DNA of 17,372 nt from Prevotellaceae bacterium (lineage in GTDB: Bacteria > Bacteroidota > Bacteroidia > Bacteroidales > UBA932): the NCBI GenBank assembly GCA_031259655.1, contig JAIRLF010000135.1, forward strand, positions 1 through 17,372, read 5' to 3'. Each line of letters starts with the position of its first letter. Position 1 is the first letter of the stretch. This document shows positions 8,099 to 14,440 of this stretch, one piece after another. The position numbers and the translations under genes are program-made. The notes beneath the pieces were generated by a model, which was given only the letters and a program-made list of their open reading frames with translations, was not told the DNA's origin and searched no databases.

Positions 8099-8137
8099 AT
8101 GTGGCGTGTTTCCCTTTTGAGTATTGAAACACCACAT
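8099..8137 (-). promoter_or_regulatory. 5'-leader hairpin next to the helicase start codon
   Basis: ATGTGGTGTTTC (minus strand, 8137-8126) pairs with GAAACACGCCACAT (8112-8099): 12 bp with a two-base bulge and a 13-base loop. It ends 10 bases before the helicase ATG, so it would sit over the ribosome-binding region. A temperature- or protein-responsive role would fit known control of cold-shock helicases, but only the inverted repeat itself is seen. Confidence 0.5.
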
Positions 8138-8179
8138 AATCAATACATAAAACGTAAACTCACCTGTTAAAAAACGCTG

Positions 8180-8187
8180 CAAAGGTA
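8180..8187 (-). promoter_or_regulatory. promoter -7 element of the DEAD-box helicase gene
   Basis: TACCTTTG on the minus strand, in the same GCAAAGGTAAT context as the rplM promoter, 92 bases before the helicase ATG. No TTG is found at the -33 distance; the upstream region is T/A-rich. Confidence 0.6.
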
Positions 8188-8361
8188 ATACTTTTTAATT
8201 AATGCGGCGTTTTTTTATTTTTTTATTTTTTATTTGGGGCATTTATTTCAAATTGTCGCATCTCGTTATTGTAAATAATTAATTACTCCGGAAATCCGGA
8301 ACGACAGGCGCATACGGGCGTTGAGTTCTACTGAAGAGCGCTTCCGACGAAAGTTACACGA

Positions 8362-8394
8362 AAGCCGTATGCGGGAAAACCGCACGTACGGTTT
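8362..8394 (+). ncRNA. group II intron domain V
   Basis: A lower stem AAGCCGTA (8362-8369) pairs with TACGGTTT (8387-8394) and includes the catalytic AGC triad; a two-base bulge CG (8385-8386) follows; the upper stem TGCGG/CCGCA (8370-8374, 8380-8384) is capped by a GAAA-type loop. This is the diagnostic fold of the group II catalytic domain; length is 33 bases against the usual 34, the difference being in the loop. Confidence 0.85.
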
Positions 8395-8446
8395 ATGAGA
8401 GGGTAGGGGGAGACTTATTGTCGAAGTCTTTCCGCTCTACCGTTAA
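8395..8446 (+). ncRNA. group II intron domain VI-like hairpin
   Basis: Directly after domain V, AGACTT (8411-8416) pairs with AAGTCT (8424-8429), extended by G-rich 8406-8410 against TTCC. The strand then reads CTCTAC, and the A at 8439 is in the place of the bulged branch-point adenosine in related introns. The expected 3' splice site lies a few bases further on, but no clear terminal AY is seen. Confidence 0.6.
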
Positions 8447-8483
8447 AAAACAACAACATCCTGAAAATCCCCGATTCGGACAA

Positions 8484-9179
8484 TTATCCTGAGGCGTATC
8501 CTATAGAAGCGATGCTGACCTTGCAAGAGCAACTGTTTAAGATAGTTGAAGCGCAGGATTCGATAGTTGAGCCGGTTGTTATGACGTCGTCAATCAACAG
8601 GATATGTTCGCCGTTCAGTCTCGATGAGTTTTTCACATCGAAAACCGACTGGACATTTTCCCAGCGTTCGGATGCATTTTTATTAGTTTGAGTTTCGGTA
8701 TATTTTGTTCGTATAAGGTTATGTTTTTCTATTGGGCGGTTTATTACGTTTGCAATACCGCGGGCGATAAATTCGCTTTGATTGTAGCCTCTTATTCTTT
8801 CTTTTGCAGGATGCAGGGGTACAGGCACAAGCATGCTGACATTTTTATACAGGCTGGAACTTTCGAGACAGGCGCCCAGTTCTTCGCCCAAGCGTAATCC
8901 GATAGCATATTTGCCTTTATATTTCAATTTGTGTATTACAAGGCGATAGTCGCTACCTTTTCGAAAAAAGAACAGCGAGCATGCCCGTTCGATATTTATT
9001 TTTCCCAAAAACAGTTTTTCGATATCGTTATTTTCTTTTTCCCAAAATCTTGTACGGGGCATTTTGTAAAGGCAGGCCAGACACACATACCTTTCGCCCC
9101 GTACAAGTGGAGTTCCGCAGACTTCACAATAATTGGGAAAGACCAGACCAATCAAACCGTCCAGTATTTTGGTCGGCAT
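8484..9179 (-). CDS. ComF family protein (phosphoribosyltransferase-like)
   Basis: A 231-residue ComF/GntX-type protein. The N-terminus has a zinc-ribbon-like set of cysteines (C18, C21, C33, C36: NYCEVCG ... YVCLAC). The C-terminal phosphoribosyltransferase-like domain has VPVPLHPAKERIRGYNQ (118-134) and the PRPP-loop motif LLIDDVITTGST (194-205). In competent bacteria ComF takes part in uptake of single-stranded DNA; the precise role in Bacteroidetes is not established. The open frame begins 7 codons upstream at a TTG inside osmC, but the ATG at 9177-9179, four bases after the osmC stop, gives the family N-terminus (KILDGLIGLVFPNYC). It is last in the unit beginning with the DUF4199 gene. 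Confidence 0.9.
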   Translation of the reverse strand: MPTKILDGLIGLVFPNYCEVCGTPLVRGERYVCLACLYKMPRTRFWEKENNDIEKLFLGKINIERACSLFFFRKGSDYRLVIHKLKYKGKYAIGLRLGEELGACLESSSLYKNVSMLVPVPLHPAKERIRGYNQSEFIARGIANVINRPIEKHNLIRTKYTETQTNKNASERWENVQSVFDVKNSSRLNGEHILLIDDVITTGSTIESCASTILNSCSCKVSIASIGYASG

Positions 9180-9183
9180 AGCG

Positions 9184-9594
9184 TTATTCTTTAAACACAA
9201 ACGATACGGTTTGTTTCAAATCGGGATGTAAACTGTTTGCTACCGGACATTCGCGTGCGCAGGCTTTGAGTATTTTCAACTCTTTTTCGGAATAGTTGTT
9301 GTGGGGAAAAGTGAGTTTGATAACTAATTCCACTATCCGTCGAGGATTTGTCCCCATCACTTTTGTTGTTTCCATAAAAGCGCCGTCGATATTAAATCCA
9401 TGTGTGTTCGCAGCTATACCCATGATGGTCAGCATACAACTGCCCAACGACGAAGCAATTAAATCGGTAGGCGAGAAAAATTCGCCTTTTCCGTGATTAT
9501 CGGTGGGAGCATCTGTAGTGAGAGTGTTTCCCGATTGCAAATGAGTGATTTCCGTACGGAGATTACCCAAATACTTAGTTTCAAATGTAGCCAT
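9184..9594 (-). CDS. OsmC/Ohr family protein
   Basis: A 136-residue OsmC-fold protein. Family members reduce organic or fatty-acid hydroperoxides with two cysteines. Both are present here: C53 in SSLGSCMLT and C116 in ECPVANSLHPD, the normal OsmC spacing, with an extra C112. NHGKGEFFSPTDL is the usual lead-in to the first active-site helix. Subfamily (OsmC, Ohr or the YhfA-like group) cannot be settled by eye; the GEFFSPTDLIASSLGSC form looks most like the OsmC/YhfA group. The ATG is at 9592-9594. It lies between the GT2 gene and comF, 21 bases after the former, so it is probably co-transcribed with them. Confidence 0.92.
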   Translation of the reverse strand: MATFETKYLGNLRTEITHLQSGNTLTTDAPTDNHGKGEFFSPTDLIASSLGSCMLTIMGIAANTHGFNIDGAFMETTKVMGTNPRRIVELVIKLTFPHNNYSEKELKILKACARECPVANSLHPDLKQTVSFVFKE

Positions 9595-9615
9595 ATCAAA
9601 TAATATTTTATTAAA

Positions 9616-10566
9616 TTAAATAGTTTTATTTATCAGATAGTTATTTCGTTCGGAAGAACTGCGCGAAATCAGTTCCGCTAAAAAACCGGCGAGGAACAAT
9701 TGCGTCCCTAAAATCATAGCTGTCAAAGCTATATAGAAATACGGGTTGTTAGTAACCAAAGTTGCCGGTATTCCCTTCGACACGCTGTATATCTTGTATA
9801 TGCCCAACCAGGCGGCAGCCAGAAGCCCGAGCAGAAACATCAGACTTCCAACGGTTCCGAAAAAATGCATCGGGCTTTTCCTGAATTTAGAGATAAATAT
9901 TATGGTGAGCAAGTCCAAATATCCGTAGATGAAGCGGCTAAGTCCGAACTTCGTTTTGCCGTATTGTCTTGCGCGATGCTCCACAACTTTTTCGCCGATA
10001 TTATAAAATCCTGCCCATTTGGCGATTATTGGGATATATCTGTGCATTTCTCCGTAAACTTCTATAGATTTCACAACGTTTTTTCGATACGCCTTCAATC
10101 CGCAATTCATGTCGTGGAGTTTGACGCCGGAGATTTTACGGGCAGTGGCGTTGTATATTTTCGACGGGATATTTTTTGTAAAAGTGTTGTCGTACCGTTT
10201 CTTTTTCCATCCCGAAACCAAATCGTAGTTTTCGTCGATTATCATCCGGTAAAGCTCCGGGATTTCGTCGGGACTGTCCTGTAAATCAGCGTCCATAGTG
10301 ATGACAACGTCTCCTTGCGCCGCCTGAAAACCGCAATGAAGCGCGGCAGATTTCCCATAATTGCGTCGGAAACTTATACCTTTGATATTATTGTTGTCCT
10401 TAGCGAGACGTTCTATGACTTCCCAGGACGAATCGCTGCTGCCGTCGTTTACCATGATGATTTCGCTCGAATATCCATGTTTGGAAATAACCCGTTCGAG
10501 CCATTCAATCAGGTGTGGGATAGATTCTTCTTCATTATATAAAGGTATGATTATTGAGATATCCAT
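9616..10566 (-). CDS. GT2 family glycosyltransferase, polyprenyl-phosphate type (DPM1/GtrB-like)
   Basis: A 316-residue membrane-attached glycosyltransferase, probably moving a sugar from a nucleotide donor to a polyprenyl phosphate at the inner membrane. The GT-A domain starts at once (SIIIPLYNEEESI, 4-16), with VNDGSSDSS at 39-47, RRNYGKSAALHCGF at 67-80 and the metal-binding DADLQD at 92-97. HDMNCGLKAYR (151-161) and ARQYGKTKFG (199-208) are typical of the GtrB/ArnC-like group. Two transmembrane helices follow at about 234-258 and 276-300. The open frame extends to a TTG at 10608 inside the DUF4199 gene; the ATG at 10564-10566, one base after the DUF4199 stop, is the proper start. The sugar and final acceptor are unknown. 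Confidence 0.92.
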   Translation of the reverse strand: MDISIIIPLYNEEESIPHLIEWLERVISKHGYSSEIIMVNDGSSDSSWEVIERLAKDNNNIKGISFRRNYGKSAALHCGFQAAQGDVVITMDADLQDSPDEIPELYRMIIDENYDLVSGWKKKRYDNTFTKNIPSKIYNATARKISGVKLHDMNCGLKAYRKNVVKSIEVYGEMHRYIPIIAKWAGFYNIGEKVVEHRARQYGKTKFGLSRFIYGYLDLLTIIFISKFRKSPMHFFGTVGSLMFLLGLLAAAWLGIYKIYSVSKGIPATLVTNNPYFYIALTAMILGTQLFLAGFLAELISRSSSERNNYLINKTI

Positions 10567-10567
10567 G

Positions 10568-11017
10568 TTATTTTTTTTTAGTAAAAATCGAAGTAATCGC
10601 CGAGACAACCAACCCGCCTAACAGACCGGTAAACAGGTACGAGACAATCAGAAATACAGGGTTATACATCATACTTTCCTGTATGTCGGATACAGGATAT
10701 CCTTGCGTTTTCATGTTTTCTAATATTGTGTTAAAAATTTGTCTGAACTCGTCTCTGTTAAACGAAATAAACACATATAGATATACGCCTATAATAATGA
10801 AAGTGAAGCCGGAAACGAGAATCCCAAAGAGCAGGGAATTTCCGTAACTGATAGTTCCGTCTAAATATTTGTCACGGTAAACAGCTGTTGTATACATAAT
10901 TCCGATGACATATGCCACGACCACCAACAAAGGTATTCCTACGATAGAACTCACTATCTGTATACCAATCATGACAATACCCAAAATAATCCCGTAATTT
11001 GCGGCAGTTTTTATCAT
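10568..11017 (-). CDS. DUF4199 membrane protein
   Basis: A 149-residue integral membrane protein of the Bacteroidetes family DUF4199, of unknown function. About four hydrophobic segments are visible: two near the N-terminus (residues 8-45), one around 60-85 (LLFGILVSGFTFIIIGVYLYVF) and one near the C-terminus (121-143), with a polar loop at about 86-118 and a KKK end. It is first in the unit DUF4199 - GT2 - OsmC - ComF and stops one base before the GT2 start. A DUF4199 gene beside a GtrB-like transferase is, from memory, a common pair in the phylum, so the two may work together in envelope glycan assembly; that is inference. The ATG is at 11015-11017. Confidence 0.85.
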   Translation of the reverse strand: MIKTAANYGIILGIVMIGIQIVSSIVGIPLLVVVAYVIGIMYTTAVYRDKYLDGTISYGNSLLFGILVSGFTFIIIGVYLYVFISFNRDEFRQIFNTILENMKTQGYPVSDIQESMMYNPVFLIVSYLFTGLLGGLVVSAITSIFTKKK

Positions 11018-11077
11018 TGTGTTCGAATTTTTCGTTTTGACTCAAAATAATGTGCCATTTATATTTCTTTTACGGTG

Positions 11078-11107
11078 CAAAGTTAAGGTTTTTTTTCGAT
11101 TAACAAG
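11078..11107 (-). promoter_or_regulatory. promoter of the DUF4199-GT2-osmC-comF unit
   Basis: On the minus strand TTG (11105-11107) is followed after 19 bases by TAACTTTG (11078-11085), a good match to the Bacteroidetes promoter. The -7 element overlaps the stop codon of the DUF1080 gene (11083-11085), and the -33 element is inside its last codons. The leader to the DUF4199 ATG is about 55 bases. Confidence 0.7.
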
Positions 11108-11865
11108 AGTTCTACTTTACGAAATTCGACAGGGTGACTTTCGGATTGCAAAGCAATACGACCTTCGTACAAAGCTCCGTCGGGGATATTCGGTTTCGGA
11201 TTGACGCTCCCGCCTCCTACGGTCAGTTTTGTGTATGTCAAGATAGTATCTCCTTCCATCACATGATGTACGATGCTGTCGCCAAGTACAATCATTTCGA
11301 GCGTAACCCACTGGTCGCCATGATACGTTTTGGATGTCGACTCATAACAGTGTCCCAAGTACAGTTCTCCATTGATATGGACTTCGGTTCCCGGAGTACA
11401 GACATTTCCCGTCTTACGCTCGTTTGTTCCGTTGCCGCCAAGCATTTGAGCTTCTACCGACACGGGAAAATCCTGTTCCAAAGCCACTGTTTCGGGAGCT
11501 TGCGCATGTAGCATCGCCCCGCTGTTGCGATATGCCCAGCCAGGACCTTCTTTGGCTTGTTCGCCGACAAAACGGTATTCTACACGCAGTTTGTAATGCG
11601 AATACGACTGATTTGTATACAAATGACCGAACCGGCTTGCGAAATCATCGCCGTAAGCGTCGTACTTGACTTTCAGAATACTGTCTTCAACATAGAAAGT
11701 GTTTCCGAAATTTTCACCCACCGGATAACCTTTTATCTTGACAGTCCAGCCTGTCAAATCTTTTCCGTTAAACAATTGTATCCATTCTTCCTTCTGCGTC
11801 GCAGGACGGTTACATGCGGATAAACATGAGACAATCAACGCAATAACAATAAAATTATTTTTCAT
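11083..11865 (-). CDS. DUF1080 (3-keto-disaccharide hydrolase-like) lipoprotein
   Basis: A 260-residue predicted lipoprotein with a DUF1080 concanavalin-like fold. Some DUF1080 proteins hydrolyse 3-keto-glycosides or act in sugar degradation; activity and substrate here are unknown. The signal peptide ends in a lipobox LSAC with Cys18. The domain begins WIQLFNGKDLTGWTVK and includes FGHLYTNQSYSHYKLRVEYRF, GPGWAYRNSGAMLHAQAPE and VSVEAQMLGG, and ends with the short strand EGRIALQSESHPVEFRKVELL typical of the family. The open frame starts at a TTG (11896-11898), but that codon overlaps the -7 element; the ATG at 11863-11865 gives the signal peptide and is the start. It is transcribed alone, on the left side of the divergent gap 11866-12126. 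Confidence 0.9.
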   Translation of the reverse strand: MKNNFIVIALIVSCLSACNRPATQKEEWIQLFNGKDLTGWTVKIKGYPVGENFGNTFYVEDSILKVKYDAYGDDFASRFGHLYTNQSYSHYKLRVEYRFVGEQAKEGPGWAYRNSGAMLHAQAPETVALEQDFPVSVEAQMLGGNGTNERKTGNVCTPGTEVHINGELYLGHCYESTSKTYHGDQWVTLEMIVLGDSIVHHVMEGDTILTYTKLTVGGGSVNPKPNIPDGALYEGRIALQSESHPVEFRKVELLLIEKKP

Positions 11866-11895
11866 ACACGTACATTTTTTTAATAAATTACGGTA

Positions 11896-11903
11896 CAAAG
11901 GTA
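11896..11903 (-). promoter_or_regulatory. promoter -7 element of the DUF1080 gene
   Basis: TACCTTTG on the minus strand, 31 bases before the chosen ATG. It decides the start codon, because the longer reading frame would begin inside this element. No clear -33 TTG is seen. Confidence 0.6.
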
Positions 11904-12082
11904 CATCAAATAATTAAACCTTCGCTATTTTACGGTTTTTACAATTTTTATCTGAAAAATTTTCTTCGCGGAACACGTTGTTATTCTTTGGTAATTAAAT
12001 CATTATATCAACGACTTATTATTCGTTTGCAAAATTTAATCAAATTTAACATTCAAAACAGTATCAAAATACAAAAAATGAG

Positions 12083-12090
12083 TAACTTTG
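12083..12090 (+). promoter_or_regulatory. promoter -7 element of the 12127-12690 lipoprotein gene
   Basis: TAACTTTG on the plus strand, 36 bases before the ATG. There is no convincing -33 element; the upstream sequence is A/T-rich. Together with 11896-11903 it makes the gap a divergent promoter region. Confidence 0.6.
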
Positions 12091-12126
12091 TGCCGTAATA
12101 GTTATGAATAATATTAGTATAAAGAT

Positions 12127-12690
12127 ATGAAAAAGATTGGATTAGTGCTATTAATAGCGTCGATATGTTTTGTTTCATGCAGCGAAAGATATGAAGAAAA
12201 GCGAGGTCCTGTATTTGAAGGCACGTGGACGCTTGTTGAGTCGTACGTTGATACGGTGAGAGTTATTTCTCACAGGGCAAAATTTATTACGGCGAGGAAA
12301 TTTGAAGGCGAGGATCTTTTGTTGTTCTACTCGGGAGGACGTTACGATTCTTCGTTCTTTTTCAGATTGCAGAACAACGTATTGTTCGTTCGTCGAGTTT
12401 TGGATTCCGTTGATGTACTGCACAGTTATTATTTGACAGATTCGGATGGCAACGAAATTTTGGACGACGAAGGGAATAAAATCTTGAAGATTGATACTTT
12501 AAGAGAAGCATGGAAACCATTGGATCCTGCGACAGGTTATTCTCCTGAAAGATACTATGGTACATGTTCGTTCGACGAAGGCGCGATACTGAAATTGACT
12601 ATCAACCGTTATTTGGTAGACGAGGCCGGCGAGCCGACCGACAAATTGTACGGCAGAGACATCTACGAGCGTCCTGTCGAAATAGAATAG
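12127..12690 (+). CDS. hypothetical lipoprotein
   Basis: A 187-residue predicted lipoprotein; family not recognised. The N-terminus MKKIGLVLLIASICFVSC is a signal peptide with a lipobox FVSC (Cys18). The mature part opens with FEGTWTLVESYVDT, like the first strand of small beta-barrel or lipocalin-like Bacteroidetes lipoproteins, and continues with alternating hydrophobic/polar strands (LLLFYSGGRYDSSFFFRLQNN). Two near-identical acidic turns, SDGNEILDDEGNKIL, lie around 105-120. I infer a secreted or outer-membrane-attached small beta-rich protein, no more. It has its own promoter (12083-12090) and a weak possible terminator after it, so it is probably a single-gene unit. Confidence 0.85.
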   Translation: MKKIGLVLLIASICFVSCSERYEEKRGPVFEGTWTLVESYVDTVRVISHRAKFITARKFEGEDLLLFYSGGRYDSSFFFRLQNNVLFVRRVLDSVDVLHSYYLTDSDGNEILDDEGNKILKIDTLREAWKPLDPATGYSPERYYGTCSFDEGAILKLTINRYLVDEAGEPTDKLYGRDIYERPVEIE

Positions 12691-12716
12691 AACGGGTATA
12701 TTTTTCAAGTTTTTGT

Positions 12717-12735
12717 CCGGTGTTTTCCGGTTTTT
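12717..12735 (+). terminator. possible weak terminator after the lipoprotein gene
   Basis: CCGG (12717-12720) and CCGG (12727-12730) can form a four-base-pair hairpin with a six-base loop, followed by five T. The stem is short, so this is only a candidate. Confidence 0.3.
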
Positions 12736-12814
12736 GATAAAAAAATACGGGAGACAATGAATTTTTATTTATCAGTAAATTAATTATATCGGATAAAAAT
12801 AGGCGAGTAATTAT

Positions 12815-12843
12815 TTTGTTTTCCAAAAAAATTATTACCTTTG
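12815..12843 (+). promoter_or_regulatory. promoter of the GT5-like/DUF4290/murA/MATE unit
   Basis: TTTG (12815-12818), 17 bases, then TACCTTTG (12836-12843) on the plus strand, followed by CACCC. This is a good Bacteroidetes promoter, 50 bases before the ATG at 12893. Confidence 0.75.
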
Positions 12844-12892
12844 CACCCAATTTTATATTTGATGAGATTGTTTAATAAATACATTAAAGCAG

Positions 12893-13720
12893 ATGGAAAG
12901 TCCGAGAGTATTGTTTGTTAGCTCAGAAATTTCCCCGTATTTGCCCGAAAGTCCTGTCGCGAGCGTATGTCAGCAGTTGCCCTCGGCGATTCAAGAAAGA
13001 GGCTTCGAAATCAGAACATTCATGCCGCGTTTTGGTTGTATAAACGAACGTCGAAACCAGTTGCACGAAGTAATTCGTCTGTCGGGTTTAAATCTTGTTA
13101 TCAACGATGCCGATCATCCTTTGATAATTAAAGTTGCATCTATACCTGCGGCAAGAATGCAGATATACTTCATTGATAATGATGATTATTTTCAAAGGAA
13201 AACATTATATCGAGACGAAGCCGGAGAATGGTTCAAAGACAACGACGAACGTTCAATATTCTTTGTCAGAGGAGTTTTGGAGACCGTTCGCAAACTTCGC
13301 TGGTCGCCCGACATTGTTCATTGTCACGGGTGGTTTTCGTTTATTTTGGCGTTATTCATGCGGAAATCTTTCAGAGACGACCCCTTGTATACCGATTCGA
13401 GAATAATCCTCTCGCTGTACGACGAGCCGACGCCGGAAACATTCGACGAAGAGTTCAAGCTAAAAGCCGTGAACGACGGCGTCAAAAACAAAGATTTGGA
13501 AATAATGACCGAACCGACGTTCGAAAATTTTGTCAAAATGTGCATTAATTTTGCAGACGGCATTATCGTGGCGGCGCCAAACGTGAATGAACAATATATT
13601 CAGTATGCGATTGAAAACAAGAAACATGTCCTCGATTACCAGTCGCCGGAAGAATATATCGACAAATACGCGGATTTTTATAAACTTGTCGCCAAACGAA
13701 GAAGAAAAAACAAAATATAA
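12893..13720 (+). CDS. GT5 glycogen/starch synthase N-terminal-domain protein
   Basis: A 275-residue protein resembling only the N-terminal Rossmann domain of GT5 glycogen/starch synthases, which are normally about 480 residues. Matching parts: VLFVSSEISPY (6-16), the FMPRFG segment (41-46), DIVHCHGWFSFIL (138-150), and a final part with FADGIIVAAPNV. The usual N-terminal KxGGL ADP-glucose-binding motif should follow SSEISPY, but here the sequence is LPESPVASVCQQLP, so the key lysine and glycines are absent. No C-terminal GT domain follows: the frame ends in a basic KRRRKNKI tail and the next gene begins after six bases. Proteins of this short form are widespread in Bacteroidetes and are commonly labelled glycogen synthase; catalysis by this chain alone is doubtful. 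It is the first gene of its unit. Confidence 0.8.
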   Translation: MESPRVLFVSSEISPYLPESPVASVCQQLPSAIQERGFEIRTFMPRFGCINERRNQLHEVIRLSGLNLVINDADHPLIIKVASIPAARMQIYFIDNDDYFQRKTLYRDEAGEWFKDNDERSIFFVRGVLETVRKLRWSPDIVHCHGWFSFILALFMRKSFRDDPLYTDSRIILSLYDEPTPETFDEEFKLKAVNDGVKNKDLEIMTEPTFENFVKMCINFADGIIVAAPNVNEQYIQYAIENKKHVLDYQSPEEYIDKYADFYKLVAKRRRKNKI

Positions 13721-13726
13721 CCCAAA

Positions 13727-14428
13727 ATGAAAAGTGAAAATCATCCGGAACAAAACAGAAAAGACGATATTGTCGCAATGCTGAAAGAAAAATCGGCAGC
13801 CAAACAATTAGTCTTCGACAACACGTTCGAAACTTTTTCGACGCTTAAAGACGTGTTACATGAACTGATAAATGATATAAACGACGAAATTCTCGACACA
13901 GACCGCAGAATCAAACTCGATTACAGAGACAGAGGCAAATTCGAAGCGGAAGCCAAAATTGCCGAAGACATCCTGATTTTCAGTATGCACTCCAATGTCT
14001 TCGAGTTCGACAGAGACCATTTGGTGTGGAAAACCTCATACGTGCAAAAAAACCGTTTGAACTCGTATTGTGGAATCATCAGCATCTACAATTTCCTCGC
14101 CGATTCGTTTAAATACAACAGAATAAGCGATTTGGGATACCTTATCGGACGAATATTCATCAACCGCGAAAAACATTTTTTCGTAGAAGGCAAACGGCAA
14201 ATGAACTGTCTCAACAACTTTTCGTCCCAGATAATAGACGAAAACGAAATCAAGACAATTCTCGAAAAAGCAATACATTACGCTTTACATTTCGACCTGC
14301 TGACACCTCCCTACGACACTGTGAAAATAGCAACAGTCGAACAATTGAACGCAAAAATCGAAAACGGAAAATTGCAAACAGGTAAACGTCTGGGATTCAA
14401 ATTCGAATCAGACGATATTTTATTATAA
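13727..14428 (+). CDS. conserved hypothetical protein
   Basis: A 233-residue soluble protein that I do not recognise. There is no signal peptide or transmembrane segment. It is charged and predominantly helical at the N-terminus (DDIVAMLKEKSAAKQLVFDNTFETFSTLKDVLHELINDINDEI), then has a region that looks like a mixed fold (ILIFSMHSNVFEFDRDHLVW, SYCGIISIYNFLADSF, YLIGRIFINREKHFFVEGKRQ) and a C-terminal helix pair. The KRQMNCLNNFSS region is a plausible conserved block. It sits six bases after the GT5-like gene and 12 before the DUF4290 gene, so all are probably on one mRNA. A cytoplasmic role is inferred only from the absence of export signals. The ATG at 13727 follows an A-rich leader. Confidence 0.85.
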   Translation: MKSENHPEQNRKDDIVAMLKEKSAAKQLVFDNTFETFSTLKDVLHELINDINDEILDTDRRIKLDYRDRGKFEAEAKIAEDILIFSMHSNVFEFDRDHLVWKTSYVQKNRLNSYCGIISIYNFLADSFKYNRISDLGYLIGRIFINREKHFFVEGKRQMNCLNNFSSQIIDENEIKTILEKAIHYALHFDLLTPPYDTVKIATVEQLNAKIENGKLQTGKRLGFKFESDDILL

Positions 14429-14440
14429 ATAGTTATTATT

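Larger units (their letters stand above)
8290..8446 (+). mobile_element. group II intron 3'-end remnant
   Basis: The plus strand carries a nearly canonical group II intron domain V at 8362-8394, followed by a domain VI-like hairpin to about 8440-8446. The upstream stretch from about 8290 looks like the 3' part of domain IV, which in complete elements follows the maturase gene. No reverse transcriptase/maturase reading frame and no 5' end (GUGYG with domains I-III) are found in the window, so this is a truncated, probably immobile copy. It lies in the gap between comF and the helicase, antisense to both. The left boundary is a guess; the right one is uncertain by several bases. The 395-base gap 8089-8483 otherwise holds only the helicase leader, its promoter and an A/T-rich stretch (8190-8280). 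Confidence 0.78.

Noticed and set aside
8075..8137. Short upstream frame (20 codons) overlapping the helicase start, beginning at the ATG in the hairpin arm
   Set aside because: There is no ribosome-binding signal, the composition is not protein-like, and the ATG is inside a stem. It could be a leader peptide, but nothing in the sequence supports that.
8281..8396. Plus-strand open frame through the intron domain V (peptide with HESRMRENRTYGL)
   Set aside because: This is the usual chance translation of group II domain V; the bases are explained by RNA structure, not by coding.
11866..12126. Possible small gene or RNA in the divergent gap
   Set aside because: Apart from the two promoter -7 elements the region is A/T-rich, with no open frame of note and no convincing hairpin.
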